Assembly (NCBI RefSeq): GCF_014203735.1 | Contig: NZ_JACHJQ010000001.1 | Coordinates: 607,269 to 671,268 of the forward strand | Origin: Actinophytocola algeriensis | GTDB lineage: Bacteria; Actinomycetota; Actinomycetes; Mycobacteriales; Pseudonocardiaceae | Length of the DNA: 64,000 nt | Direction: 5' to 3' | Shown here: positions 7,518 through 15,618 of the stretch, one piece after another | Layout: every line of letters starts with the position of its first letter | How positions within the stretch are numbered: position 1 is the first letter of the stretch | Made by a program: the position numbers and the translations under genes | Notes under the pieces: model-generated | Seen by the model: the letters and a program-made list of their open reading frames with translations, nothing else | Databases searched by the model: none | What the model was told of the DNA's origin: nothing

Positions 7518-9620
7518 GTGAATCGTCGCCCTGCCCTCGTGGTGACCGCCCTGTTCTCCGCCGCCGCACTCACCGCCGGGATGACCGCCGGGCCCGCGCT
7601 CGCCGCGCCGCCCGTGACGCCAGAGCACCCCTGGCAGTTCGACCACTGGCCGCAGCAGCAGCCGTGGCAGCAGACCCAGGCCGGCGGCGCACGTGTCGCC
7701 GCCGCCCACGCGGGGTTCCCGGACCCCATCGACCCGCAGAACTGGGTCAACCCCGACCACATGACCTGGGAGAAGGACTACAAGAAGGTGCCCGGCACCA
7801 ACTGGGCCGACCCGTCGGTCCAGGGGTCCGAGCGGACCTTCAAGGGCGCGCTCGTCCTCCTGGACTACCCGAACCAGCCGTTCGTCGTGACACAGCCGCA
7901 GGGTTCGACCGTGTTCGCGAACCCCAGCAGCGAGGCGCACGACGTCCCCGAGGACCAGGTGGCGCAGTTCTACCAGGACTTCCTCAACAAGCCGAACGAA
8001 CTCAACCGCGGCCACACCATCCACGAGTACTGGATGGAGGACTCCGGCGGCCGCTACGGCGTCGACCTCACCGCGTTCGGCCCGTACACCATGCCGGGCA
8101 AGGACCACGAGTACGCCATGGAGTTCCAGGAGGGCGCCGCCTGCCCGGCCGGGGACAGCTGCAACCGCAACATCCGCACCGACGGGCGGGCGGCGTGGGT
8201 CGCGGACCAGGGCGCCGAGGTGCCCGCGGGCTTCGACTTCGTGTTCTTCCTCTCCGCGGGCCAGGACGAGTCCTCGACCTGGCAGGAGTTCGGCATGATG
8301 AAGTTCGCGACGCCGGACGAGGTGACCGACGAGTTCGGGCCGCCGGACGACGCGCTGCCCAACTGGTCGCCGACCCGGTACGTGGACTGGACCTCATGGG
8401 CGTCAGGTTCGACCATCTGGCCCAACGCGGGCGGTGGTTCGTCGACCCAGGCCGAGAGCTCCGGCATGGGCGTGTACGCACACGAGTTCAGCCACATCCT
8501 CGGCATCGGCGACAACTACAACAACCCGTACGGCAACCCGCCGCGCCGCGCCTACACCGGCATCTGGGAGATGCTGTCCCGCGGCTCGTTCAACGGCCCC
8601 GGCGGCCCGCACAGCCGGTGGCTGATCCCGCCGACCGGCGGTGGCTCGATGGGCGCGCAGCACATGCTGCGGAACAAGATCAAGCTCGAGATGGTCGACG
8701 AGCAGAACGTGCTGCGGCTGTCCCGTGACGCGCTCGGCGACTCCGGCATGGTGATCGCGAAGATCACCGCGCGGACCGTCCAACCAGGACCGCAGGGGCT
8801 GTCCGGCGTGAACGTCCAGATGGAGGGCGGTGACCTCGCGCCACCGTGCGACACCAGCACCGACCCGTTCTGCGACGGCCGCGGCTACCAGAACTACACG
8901 GTCGAGGTCGTGGACCGGATGGGTGCCGACTCGTTCACGCCGGACGCGGGTGTGCTGCTCGCCAAGACGAAGAACGAGGACCGGGCGCCGTTCGAGTGGG
9001 TCATCGACGCCAACCCGCAGGACATCGGCATGACCGACTACGTCCTGCCGGACGGCACCGAGGTGCCCATCACGATCGGCGACTACCGGCAGCTGTCCGA
9101 CGCGTTGTTCCACGCCGGCACGAACTCGGGCAGCGAGTACGAGTACGTCGACGAGGCCAACCGGCTGCACTTCTACGTGCTGGACGTCAAGCGCGACGAG
9201 CAGGGTCTGCTGTCCTACACGGTCGCGATCCGCTCGCTCGACGGCGCGGGACCGCAGAAGCGCGGCGTGCGGGTGCTGCCCACGTTCGGGCTCCCGGACC
9301 GTGCTGGCCTGGCCACCTGCGAGTTCCCCGTGTTCAACACCGGCAGGGCGGCCGCTCCCTCGGGGACGCACCCGGAGGACGTGTCCAAGTACGCCGGCGG
9401 TGACGTCTACCGTGTTTCGGCCACTGTGGACGGTCGCGGGTGGACGGTGTCGGTGCCGAACGCGCTCGCCACGGCGAACTTCGGCGAGTACGTCCAGGTG
9501 CCGGTGCACGCGAAGAAGAGCGGCAACGGCCCGGTCGTCACGCAGGTGAAGCTCACGGCGACGTCCGAGAGCAACCCGGCGAAGAAGGCGACGGCGAGCT
9601 GCACGGTGATCGGACGATGA
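7518..9620 (+). CDS. Secreted M6-family metalloprotease (immune inhibitor A-like)
   Basis: The 700-aa protein starts at GTG 7518 with a signal peptide (residues 1-30, ending GPALAA). The zinc-binding motif HEFSHILGIGD lies at residues 322-332, with H322, H326 and probably D332 as ligands and E323 as catalytic base, in the context expected of M6 peptidases. The N-terminal part has the EYW segment and the C-terminal third is a beta-rich region. M6 enzymes are secreted and degrade host or environmental proteins. Its stop overlaps the start of the M64 gene (ATGA), so the two are translated together. Confidence 0.88.
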   Translation: MNRRPALVVTALFSAAALTAGMTAGPALAAPPVTPEHPWQFDHWPQQQPWQQTQAGGARVAAAHAGFPDPIDPQNWVNPDHMTWEKDYKKVPGTNWADPSVQGSERTFKGALVLLDYPNQPFVVTQPQGSTVFANPSSEAHDVPEDQVAQFYQDFLNKPNELNRGHTIHEYWMEDSGGRYGVDLTAFGPYTMPGKDHEYAMEFQEGAACPAGDSCNRNIRTDGRAAWVADQGAEVPAGFDFVFFLSAGQDESSTWQEFGMMKFATPDEVTDEFGPPDDALPNWSPTRYVDWTSWASGSTIWPNAGGGSSTQAESSGMGVYAHEFSHILGIGDNYNNPYGNPPRRAYTGIWEMLSRGSFNGPGGPHSRWLIPPTGGGSMGAQHMLRNKIKLEMVDEQNVLRLSRDALGDSGMVIAKITARTVQPGPQGLSGVNVQMEGGDLAPPCDTSTDPFCDGRGYQNYTVEVVDRMGADSFTPDAGVLLAKTKNEDRAPFEWVIDANPQDIGMTDYVLPDGTEVPITIGDYRQLSDALFHAGTNSGSEYEYVDEANRLHFYVLDVKRDEQGLLSYTVAIRSLDGAGPQKRGVRVLPTFGLPDRAGLATCEFPVFNTGRAAAPSGTHPEDVSKYAGGDVYRVSATVDGRGWTVSVPNALATANFGEYVQVPVHAKKSGNGPVVTQVKLTATSESNPAKKATASCTVIGR

Positions 9621-11848
9621 GGGCGCGGGCGGCGCTGGCCGCACTTGTGGTGGCAGCCGCGGTCGTGGCCGCTCCGCCCGCCTCCGCGGCTGTGCCCGCT
9701 TCGGGGGACGCGACGGTCGTGCCGATCCAGGTGACCGGAGACCCGGCGAAGCGGTTCAACCTCGTCGTGATGGGTGACGGGTACACGGCGGCCGAGCTGC
9801 CGGAGTTCCGCGAGCACCTCGACAAGCACCTGAACGTGCTGTGGACCATCGAGCCGTTCAAGTCCTACCGCAGCTACGTCAACGTGTACGCGGTGGAGAT
9901 CACCTCCGCCGAGTCCGGTGTGGACTGTGACCCGGGGCTGGCCTCCGGGACCGTGGACACGCCGCTGGGCATGGGTTTCTGGGGTGGCTGCAACCCGGGC
10001 AGCGTGCAGCGGCTGCTGACCGTCGACGGGACGGCCGCCAACCGGTACGCCGACCTGGTGGCGGGCGCGACCCGCGCCAACCGGCAGCTGCTGGCGCTGG
10101 GCAACAGCGACACGTACGGCGGCGCCGGTGGCGCGAACGCCACGGCGTCCGGCGGCAACGCCTTGTCCGCGCTGATCACCCCGCACGAGCTGGGCCACTC
10201 GCTCGGCGGACTGCAGGACGAGTACGACTACTACGCGCGCGGTGAGCGCGGCGAGCCGTACGAGGGCGGTGAGCCGTCGTCGTCGCACCACACTTTGCTG
10301 ACCCCGCAGGACATGCTCGCCCAGCAGCGGAAGTGGTGGCGCTGGCTCGGTGCGGAGAGCGAGTCCGGCGGGCCGATCGGCCGGTACGAGGGCGGGCTGT
10401 ACTCGGGCACGGGGGTGTGGCGACCTGCCGCGCACTCGATGATGAAGACGCTCGGCTACTACTTCGACCAGATCAGCCGCGAGCAGATGACGCAACGGAT
10501 CTCGGCGAAGACCAACATCCTCGCGGACGGTGTGCCCACGTCGGCGCCGGTCGGTGCGGACCGCGTGCTGTGGGTCGAGACGATGTACCCGGTCTCGCAC
10601 CGGCTCGACGTGACGTGGACCGTGGACGGCGCGCCGGTGGCCTCCGGTGCGCGTTCCCTCGACCTGGCCGGTGTGGGTCTGGCGCCAGGCGTGCACACGG
10701 TGCGGGTGACGGTCACCGACCCGACCGAGTTCGTGCGGGACCCGGCGATCCGGTCGTCGGCGGCGTTGACGCAGAGTCGCACGTGGACGGTCGACACCGC
10801 GCTGACCACCCCGGACGTGCCCGTGCCGGTCGAGTTCACGCAGTCGACGCCGACAACACACCCGGTCGGTGGCACCGATGTCGTGTACGCGGAGACCACG
10901 CACCCGACGTCGTCCGTGCCGGAGGTGGTGTGGCGCCTGGACGGTCGGGTGCTCGACACTCGCGACAAGTCGGTCGACCTCGAGCCGCTGGGGCTGGCCG
11001 GCACGCACACGCTGACCGCGACGGTCGGCTCCGATGTCCTCTCGTGGACGGTTGACGCGGTGGCGCCGGCTGCGTCCTACACGCTGTCGGAACCGTTGCT
11101 GTCCGGCGGTTCCGCGTATGTCTACAACGGACCGTTCACGATGGGTCTCGACGGTGCCGACGACACCCCGGGCTACGTCGTCCGCGAGTTCCGCACCGAC
11201 GGCGACGGCTGGTTCAACTACTTCGGGTGGCCGACCGACCCGGACGCGCCGTTCCTGTTCACCCCGCAGGGCACGGAGATCGACGACCTGGTGTACGGAA
11301 AGCTGGGCACGCCGCGACTTTCCCCGTGGGACCAGGTGCCGACCAGCTATGGGACGCACACCATCGAGTACCGCGCCATCGACCCGAGCGGCAACATCGG
11401 CGGCGCGTCGTCCTTCGACGTGACGCTGCTGCCCGAGCCGCCCGCGTGCACGCGGACGATCACGGGACGGCACAACGGCCCGCTCGTGGTCCGCGACGGC
11501 GTGACGTGCCTCGACGGTGCGACGGTGGCCGGCCCCGTGACGGTGACGGGCGGCGCCCTGGTGGCGCGGTCCGCGACGGTCAACGGTCCGGTGACCGCGA
11601 CGCGCGCGACGGCGGTCGCGCTGTTCCGCGGCACGGTGGGCGGGCCACTGACGATCACCGGCGCGACGGGCGTGGTCCAGGTGCTCGGCGGCGCGGTACG
11701 TGGTCCGGTGACGTTGACGGGGAACGGTGCGCCCGCTTTCGCCGGGGTGACGGTGTCGGGACCGCTGACCTGCACGGAGAACGCCACCGCACCGGACGAC
11801 CTGCGCATTCCCAGCACGGTCCGCGGCCCGTCGACCGGCCAGTGCTGA
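9617..11848 (+). CDS. Secreted M64-family (IgA peptidase-like) metalloprotease with beta-helical tail
   Basis: The start is ATG 9617, overlapping the previous stop; a signal peptide covers residues 1-24. The M64 domain begins with FNLVVMGDGYTAAE, and the zinc motif HELGHSLGGLQDEYD lies at residues 190-204. Two Ig-like segments follow (about 330-480), then a sandwich domain. The last 120 residues are an unusual repetitive tail: six units beginning GPV or GPL, spaced 18-20 residues, from residue 621. This suggests a right-handed beta-helix, bactofilin-like. Its role could be surface attachment; that is inference. 743 aa in all. Confidence 0.87.
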   Translation: MRARAALAALVVAAAVVAAPPASAAVPASGDATVVPIQVTGDPAKRFNLVVMGDGYTAAELPEFREHLDKHLNVLWTIEPFKSYRSYVNVYAVEITSAESGVDCDPGLASGTVDTPLGMGFWGGCNPGSVQRLLTVDGTAANRYADLVAGATRANRQLLALGNSDTYGGAGGANATASGGNALSALITPHELGHSLGGLQDEYDYYARGERGEPYEGGEPSSSHHTLLTPQDMLAQQRKWWRWLGAESESGGPIGRYEGGLYSGTGVWRPAAHSMMKTLGYYFDQISREQMTQRISAKTNILADGVPTSAPVGADRVLWVETMYPVSHRLDVTWTVDGAPVASGARSLDLAGVGLAPGVHTVRVTVTDPTEFVRDPAIRSSAALTQSRTWTVDTALTTPDVPVPVEFTQSTPTTHPVGGTDVVYAETTHPTSSVPEVVWRLDGRVLDTRDKSVDLEPLGLAGTHTLTATVGSDVLSWTVDAVAPAASYTLSEPLLSGGSAYVYNGPFTMGLDGADDTPGYVVREFRTDGDGWFNYFGWPTDPDAPFLFTPQGTEIDDLVYGKLGTPRLSPWDQVPTSYGTHTIEYRAIDPSGNIGGASSFDVTLLPEPPACTRTITGRHNGPLVVRDGVTCLDGATVAGPVTVTGGALVARSATVNGPVTATRATAVALFRGTVGGPLTITGATGVVQVLGGAVRGPVTLTGNGAPAFAGVTVSGPLTCTENATAPDDLRIPSTVRGPSTGQC

Positions 11849-11986
11849 ACGACTGCTCTGCTGTCACCAAAACTGGTCCGCGTTCACGCCGCGTTCGTGC
11901 GGTAGCGTGCGGCCACCGCCGGGCAACCTTCCCGTTCTTCGGGGCGTCTTAGCGGTCAAGGTCGTTTGATCAGTTTGGGGGCCGCG

Positions 11987-12976
11987 TTGAAGTCTGTCCA
12001 TGCTGGGTTACTGGTGGCCGTGCTCGCGGTGTCCGCGTGCAGCACCACGGAAGCGGCCGAGCCGCCGCCCGGGCTTGCCGAGCGGGGGACCGTCATGACG
12101 ACGGTGTCGCCGACCAGGCAGGACCTCACCAACGCGGTCAGCCTCGGCGGCACCGTCACCATGAATCCCGTCTTCGGGATCGTCGCGCCGGTCGCCGGGC
12201 AGATGCGGTACCTCGACCTCGAGCAGCCCAAGACCACGCCGACCAAGCCGACGCGGATCGGGTCCGTCTGGGTGGACGGCGAGCCGCACCGGGTCGAGGT
12301 GCCTGCCGGGTCCGTGTTCGCCGGCCGGCTCGTCGACGACCGCGCCTCGGTCACCGTCGGGATGCCCGTCGCGTCCGCGAAGCTCGCCGGGTACGGGATC
12401 GTCGCCGAGATCAGCAGTGACAAGGCCTACCAGATCGCCGACGGGCTGACCGGGGTGCAGGCGCAGATCAAGAATGGACCCGGCCCGTTCCCCTGCGCTG
12501 TGCTCGGGACCATCGCCGCCCTGCCCGCCGGGACCGTGCCCGCGCCGGAGCCGCCACCCGCGCCGGAACCACCCGCCGAAGGGGAGAGCGCCCCGCCGCC
12601 CGCACCCGAGGCGCCGCAGGAGCAAGAAGAACTGCCGTCCGGGTCCGAGGCCTCCGGGTTGCGGCTCGTGTGCACCGCGCCGCCGGACACCAAGCTGATC
12701 AACGGTGCGGCCGTGACGTTGAAGATCGTCACGCAGACCGCGGCCAACGCGCTCGTCGTACCGGTCGAGGCCGTCGCGGGCGGGCAGGGCAAGGGACAGG
12801 TCGAGGTCGTGAACGGCGACGGGTCCACCAAGGTCGTCGAGATCGTGCTCGGGCTCACCGACGGAAAGGTCGTCGAGGTCAAGTCCGGGTTGACCGGGGA
12901 GGAGAAGCTCTCCGTGCCGGGCCCGAACCTGCCGCCCGCGCCGGAGGGTGACAACGGGATGCCGGGTGGCAAGTGA
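11987..12976 (+). CDS. Lipoprotein adaptor (membrane-fusion-like) of a MacB-type ABC system
   Basis: Three in-frame TTG codons are possible (11966, 11975, 11987). The last is preferred because GGGGG lies five bases upstream and the protein then opens with a clean lipoprotein signal ending in LAVSAC. The rest (329 aa) resembles actinomycete adaptor/peptidoglycan-binding-type subunits: a beta-barrel-like region, a Pro/Glu-rich insertion at about 180-215, and a C-terminal NALVVPVEAV segment typical of HlyD/MacA-like adaptors. It overlaps the ATPase gene (GTGA). It probably links the ABC transporter to the cell-wall zone; the exported compound is unknown. Confidence 0.75.
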   Translation: MKSVHAGLLVAVLAVSACSTTEAAEPPPGLAERGTVMTTVSPTRQDLTNAVSLGGTVTMNPVFGIVAPVAGQMRYLDLEQPKTTPTKPTRIGSVWVDGEPHRVEVPAGSVFAGRLVDDRASVTVGMPVASAKLAGYGIVAEISSDKAYQIADGLTGVQAQIKNGPGPFPCAVLGTIAALPAGTVPAPEPPPAPEPPAEGESAPPPAPEAPQEQEELPSGSEASGLRLVCTAPPDTKLINGAAVTLKIVTQTAANALVVPVEAVAGGQGKGQVEVVNGDGSTKVVEIVLGLTDGKVVEVKSGLTGEEKLSVPGPNLPPAPEGDNGMPGGK

Positions 12977-13674
12977 ATGAGCCGCTGATCCGGGTCACCG
13001 GGCTGACGAAGACGTTGAAGGGGCAGGACGAGCCGCGCACGATCCTCGCCGGTGTCGACCTCACCCTCCACAGTGGAGAGAGCATCGCGGTGCTCGGGCG
13101 TTCGGGGTCCGGGAAGAGCACGCTGCTCTCGCTCATCGGGTTGTTCGACCGGCCCGACGGTGGGCAGTACCTGCTGGGAGAACGGGACATCACGCGCATC
13201 GCCGAGCGCAAGGCCGCGGCGCTGCGCAGCTCCGAGTTCGGGTTCGTGTTCCAGCGGTTCTTCCTGCTCAAGCATCTGACCGCCGCGCAGAACGTCGCGA
13301 TGGCGCTCGTCAACGGGCAGGGGTGGCTGCCGCGCCGCAAGCGCAGGGCCAGGGCGATGGACGCGTTGGACCTGATGGGCATCGCGCACCTCGCGAAGCA
13401 CAAGCCGCCACGGCTGTCCGGTGGTGAGCAGCAGCGGGTCGCGATCGCCCGCGCGCTCGTCCGGGAACCGAAGATCCTGCTCGCCGACGAACCGACCGGT
13501 GCGCTCGACACCGACACCGGCAACATCGTGGTGGAGGCGCTCCGCTCGGCGACCGACCGGGGCTGCGGGCTCATCCTCGTCACCCACGACCACGACCACG
13601 CCGCGAAGATGCAGCGGATGCTGCACCTCGACCACGGTGTGCTCGCGCCCGCGCCCACGGCGGTGCGGGCATGA
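12973..13674 (+). CDS. ABC transporter ATP-binding protein (MacB/LolD type)
   Basis: The 233-aa product has Walker A GRSGSGKST, signature LSGGEQQRVAIARAL, Walker B ILLADEPTG and a switch histidine in VTHDHDH. This fits the MacB/LolD/FtsE branch, whose ATPases pair with FtsX-type permeases. The GTG start overlaps the adaptor stop. The permease gene follows after 61 bases. Confidence 0.93.
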   Translation: MNEPLIRVTGLTKTLKGQDEPRTILAGVDLTLHSGESIAVLGRSGSGKSTLLSLIGLFDRPDGGQYLLGERDITRIAERKAAALRSSEFGFVFQRFFLLKHLTAAQNVAMALVNGQGWLPRRKRRARAMDALDLMGIAHLAKHKPPRLSGGEQQRVAIARALVREPKILLADEPTGALDTDTGNIVVEALRSATDRGCGLILVTHDHDHAAKMQRMLHLDHGVLAPAPTAVRA

Positions 13675-13735
13675 ACGGAGCTTGCGGAGTGAATCGTCGG
13701 GCACCGTGGTTGCTCGGAGCCTGCGAGGAGCAACC

Positions 13736-15034
13736 ATGATGCGACTCTCCGGTCGGTTCCGGGCCGCGCTCATCATCGGCGGGCAGGGGATCCGGGCCCG
13801 CAAGCTGCGCACGTTCCTGTCGATGATCAGCCTGTTCCTCGGTGTGCTCGGCGTCGTCGCCGCGCAGGCGGGCCAGGTGATCGCGCACCGCGCGCTGGTC
13901 GCGTCGACCGAGCTGCAGATGGGGGTCGACGGCACGCAGCAGATCTACGTGCAGTCGGCCGAGAGCACCGGCTCGATCGTGATGGACACCGTCGCCGGGC
14001 GGGACGACGCGGTGGCGCTGCTGTCGACCAACGCGATCATCGGCGAACCTGACGTGCGTCCGGTCAACGAGGGCGGCGCGCCCCTGGACGGCAGCGGTGG
14101 CGGGTGGGGGCCCACCATGAACTGCGACCCGCAGGGCAACTGCGTGGATCCCAACGAGGGCAAGCCGTCCGGGCAGGCGATCGAGCTGCGGGTCGTGGCG
14201 CTGACCGGTGACGTGCGGCAGTTCCGGCCGTTGCGGCTCGAGTCCGGGCAGTGGCTCGACTTCGGTGGTGCGCCGTCGATGGCGCCGCGGCTCGTGCTGA
14301 ACGAGGCCGCCGCCAAGGGTTTCGCGATGTACAACGTGCCCGCGGAGATGCGGTTCCAGGGCGCGACGGCCAACTCCACGCCCCGGTTCACCGGCGTGGT
14401 CGACGACGGTAACAGCAACCCGCAGGCCTACGTCCGGTCCGACGAGCTGCTGAACTGGATGCCGATCGACGTGCTCACCAACCCGATGTTCGGCACCCCC
14501 GAGCTGCTGGCGGCCCCGACCGCGACCGACTTCGTCGAGACGTTGCGCAAGAAGGTCGAGGCCCTCGGCGACGAGAACACGTTGTACATCAACACGATCA
14601 GCGCCGAGGACATGATGCCGGGCGAGATCCAGATGATGCGCTGGGTGTTCCTCGGGGTGTCGATCCTGGTGCTGCTGATCGGCGCCGCGGGCATCCTCAA
14701 CGTGGGGCTGGCGACGGTCGGTGAGCGGATCGAGGAGTTCGCGCTGCGCAGAGCCGTCGGCACCCCGAGATTGCTGCTGGCGGGCATCGTGCTGGCGGAG
14801 ACCCTGCTGACCGGACTGTTGACCGCGATGGCGGCGATCGGCGCCGGGATCGCCGGGCTCGCGGCCGCGGGCAAGCTGTTCGGCGACCGGCAACCGATGC
14901 TGCAGAACGTGACGTTCCCGTGGGAGGCGGGTGTCGCCGGGGTGGCGGCCGGTCTGATCGCGGGGGTGCTGGGCGGTCTGGTCCCGGCGGCGCGTGCGGC
15001 CCGGATCCCGATCGCGACCGTCATGCGTGCCTGA
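13736..15034 (+). CDS. FtsX-like ABC permease (MacB type)
   Basis: The start is the first of two ATGs at 13736, preceded by GAGGAG. The 432-aa protein has one N-terminal membrane helix (LSMISLFLGVLGVVAAQAG), a long extracytoplasmic domain (about 60-290), then three C-terminal helices in an FtsX domain (from WVFLGVSILVLL). This MacB topology fits mechanotransmission-type export with the preceding ATPase and lipoprotein. The last codons overlap the convergent YjbR gene by 14 bases. Confidence 0.9.
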   Translation: MMRLSGRFRAALIIGGQGIRARKLRTFLSMISLFLGVLGVVAAQAGQVIAHRALVASTELQMGVDGTQQIYVQSAESTGSIVMDTVAGRDDAVALLSTNAIIGEPDVRPVNEGGAPLDGSGGGWGPTMNCDPQGNCVDPNEGKPSGQAIELRVVALTGDVRQFRPLRLESGQWLDFGGAPSMAPRLVLNEAAAKGFAMYNVPAEMRFQGATANSTPRFTGVVDDGNSNPQAYVRSDELLNWMPIDVLTNPMFGTPELLAAPTATDFVETLRKKVEALGDENTLYINTISAEDMMPGEIQMMRWVFLGVSILVLLIGAAGILNVGLATVGERIEEFALRRAVGTPRLLLAGIVLAETLLTGLLTAMAAIGAGIAGLAAAGKLFGDRQPMLQNVTFPWEAGVAGVAAGLIAGVLGGLVPAARAARIPIATVMRA

Positions 15035-15368
15035 GGTCGTACTCCTGCCTGACCTTCTTCGGCACGCACATGCGCCACGCGTCGGTGACCAGCTCCCGCA
15101 GCTCCTCGTGGTCGAGCACGGCGAGGTCCACGTGGATCCAGTTGTAGCGCTGGTCGCCGACGCCCGGCAGGGAGAACTTGTCCGGCTCGGCGGCGATCGC
15201 GGCGTCCCGCTCCTCCTTGGGGAAACCGCAGCCCATGGTCAGCTCGTCCCGTGACAGCGCCACGTACACGATCTGCCCGACGTTGAACTTCACCCGGTCC
15301 CGCACGAGCCGCTCGACGGTCCTCGGCAGCTCCAGCGCGATCGCACGCACGTCGTCCGCGGTCACCAT
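15021..15368 (-). CDS. MmcQ/YjbR-family protein
   Basis: The 115-aa protein begins MVTADDVRAIALELP and contains the family pattern: a VKFNVGQIVYVALS strand, GCGFPKEERDAAI, YNWIHVDLAVLDHEELRELVTDAW and a C-terminal PKKVRQEY. YjbR/MmcQ proteins have a CyaY-like fold and are often annotated as DNA-binding, without a firm function. Another in-frame ATG at 15377 is possible. It converges on the ABC permease gene. Confidence 0.82.
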   Translation of the reverse strand: MVTADDVRAIALELPRTVERLVRDRVKFNVGQIVYVALSRDELTMGCGFPKEERDAAIAAEPDKFSLPGVGDQRYNWIHVDLAVLDHEELRELVTDAWRMCVPKKVRQEYDLRHA

Positions 15369-15476
15369 GCCGACCATCATCCACCATGCGATGGCACGAC
15401 GCGGTCGTCCTGCCCGCCGCACCCGCCGCCCCTTCTGCCGCCAACGCGCCTTTCACAGCAATCACGCACAACCCGG

Positions 15477-15494
15477 CCCCCGCCAAAGCGGGGG
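15477..15494. repeat. Small intergenic hairpin
   Basis: A perfect 7-bp G+C stem (15477-15483 with 15488-15494) around a CAAA loop, in the 250-base gap between the YjbR and M14 genes. It may be a transcript 3'-end or RNA-stability element. Confidence 0.35.
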
Positions 15495-15566
15495 TCAAGC
15501 CGCGCGGGCAAAGCGGAAGAGGGCAAAGCCCAAGCACTCAAACGGCGGGGAGAGCCACCACAAGGA

Positions 15567-15595
15567 GGCCCGGGGAACGCGACGTTCCCCGGGCC
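15567..15595 (-). terminator. Terminator of the M14 carboxypeptidase gene
   Basis: A perfect 13-bp stem (15567-15579 with 15583-15595) closes a 3-base loop about 24 bases beyond the M14 stop. No U tract follows, which is common in this group. Confidence 0.7.
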
Positions 15596-15618
15596 ACCAG
15601 TCCGCAATGGACTCTCTG

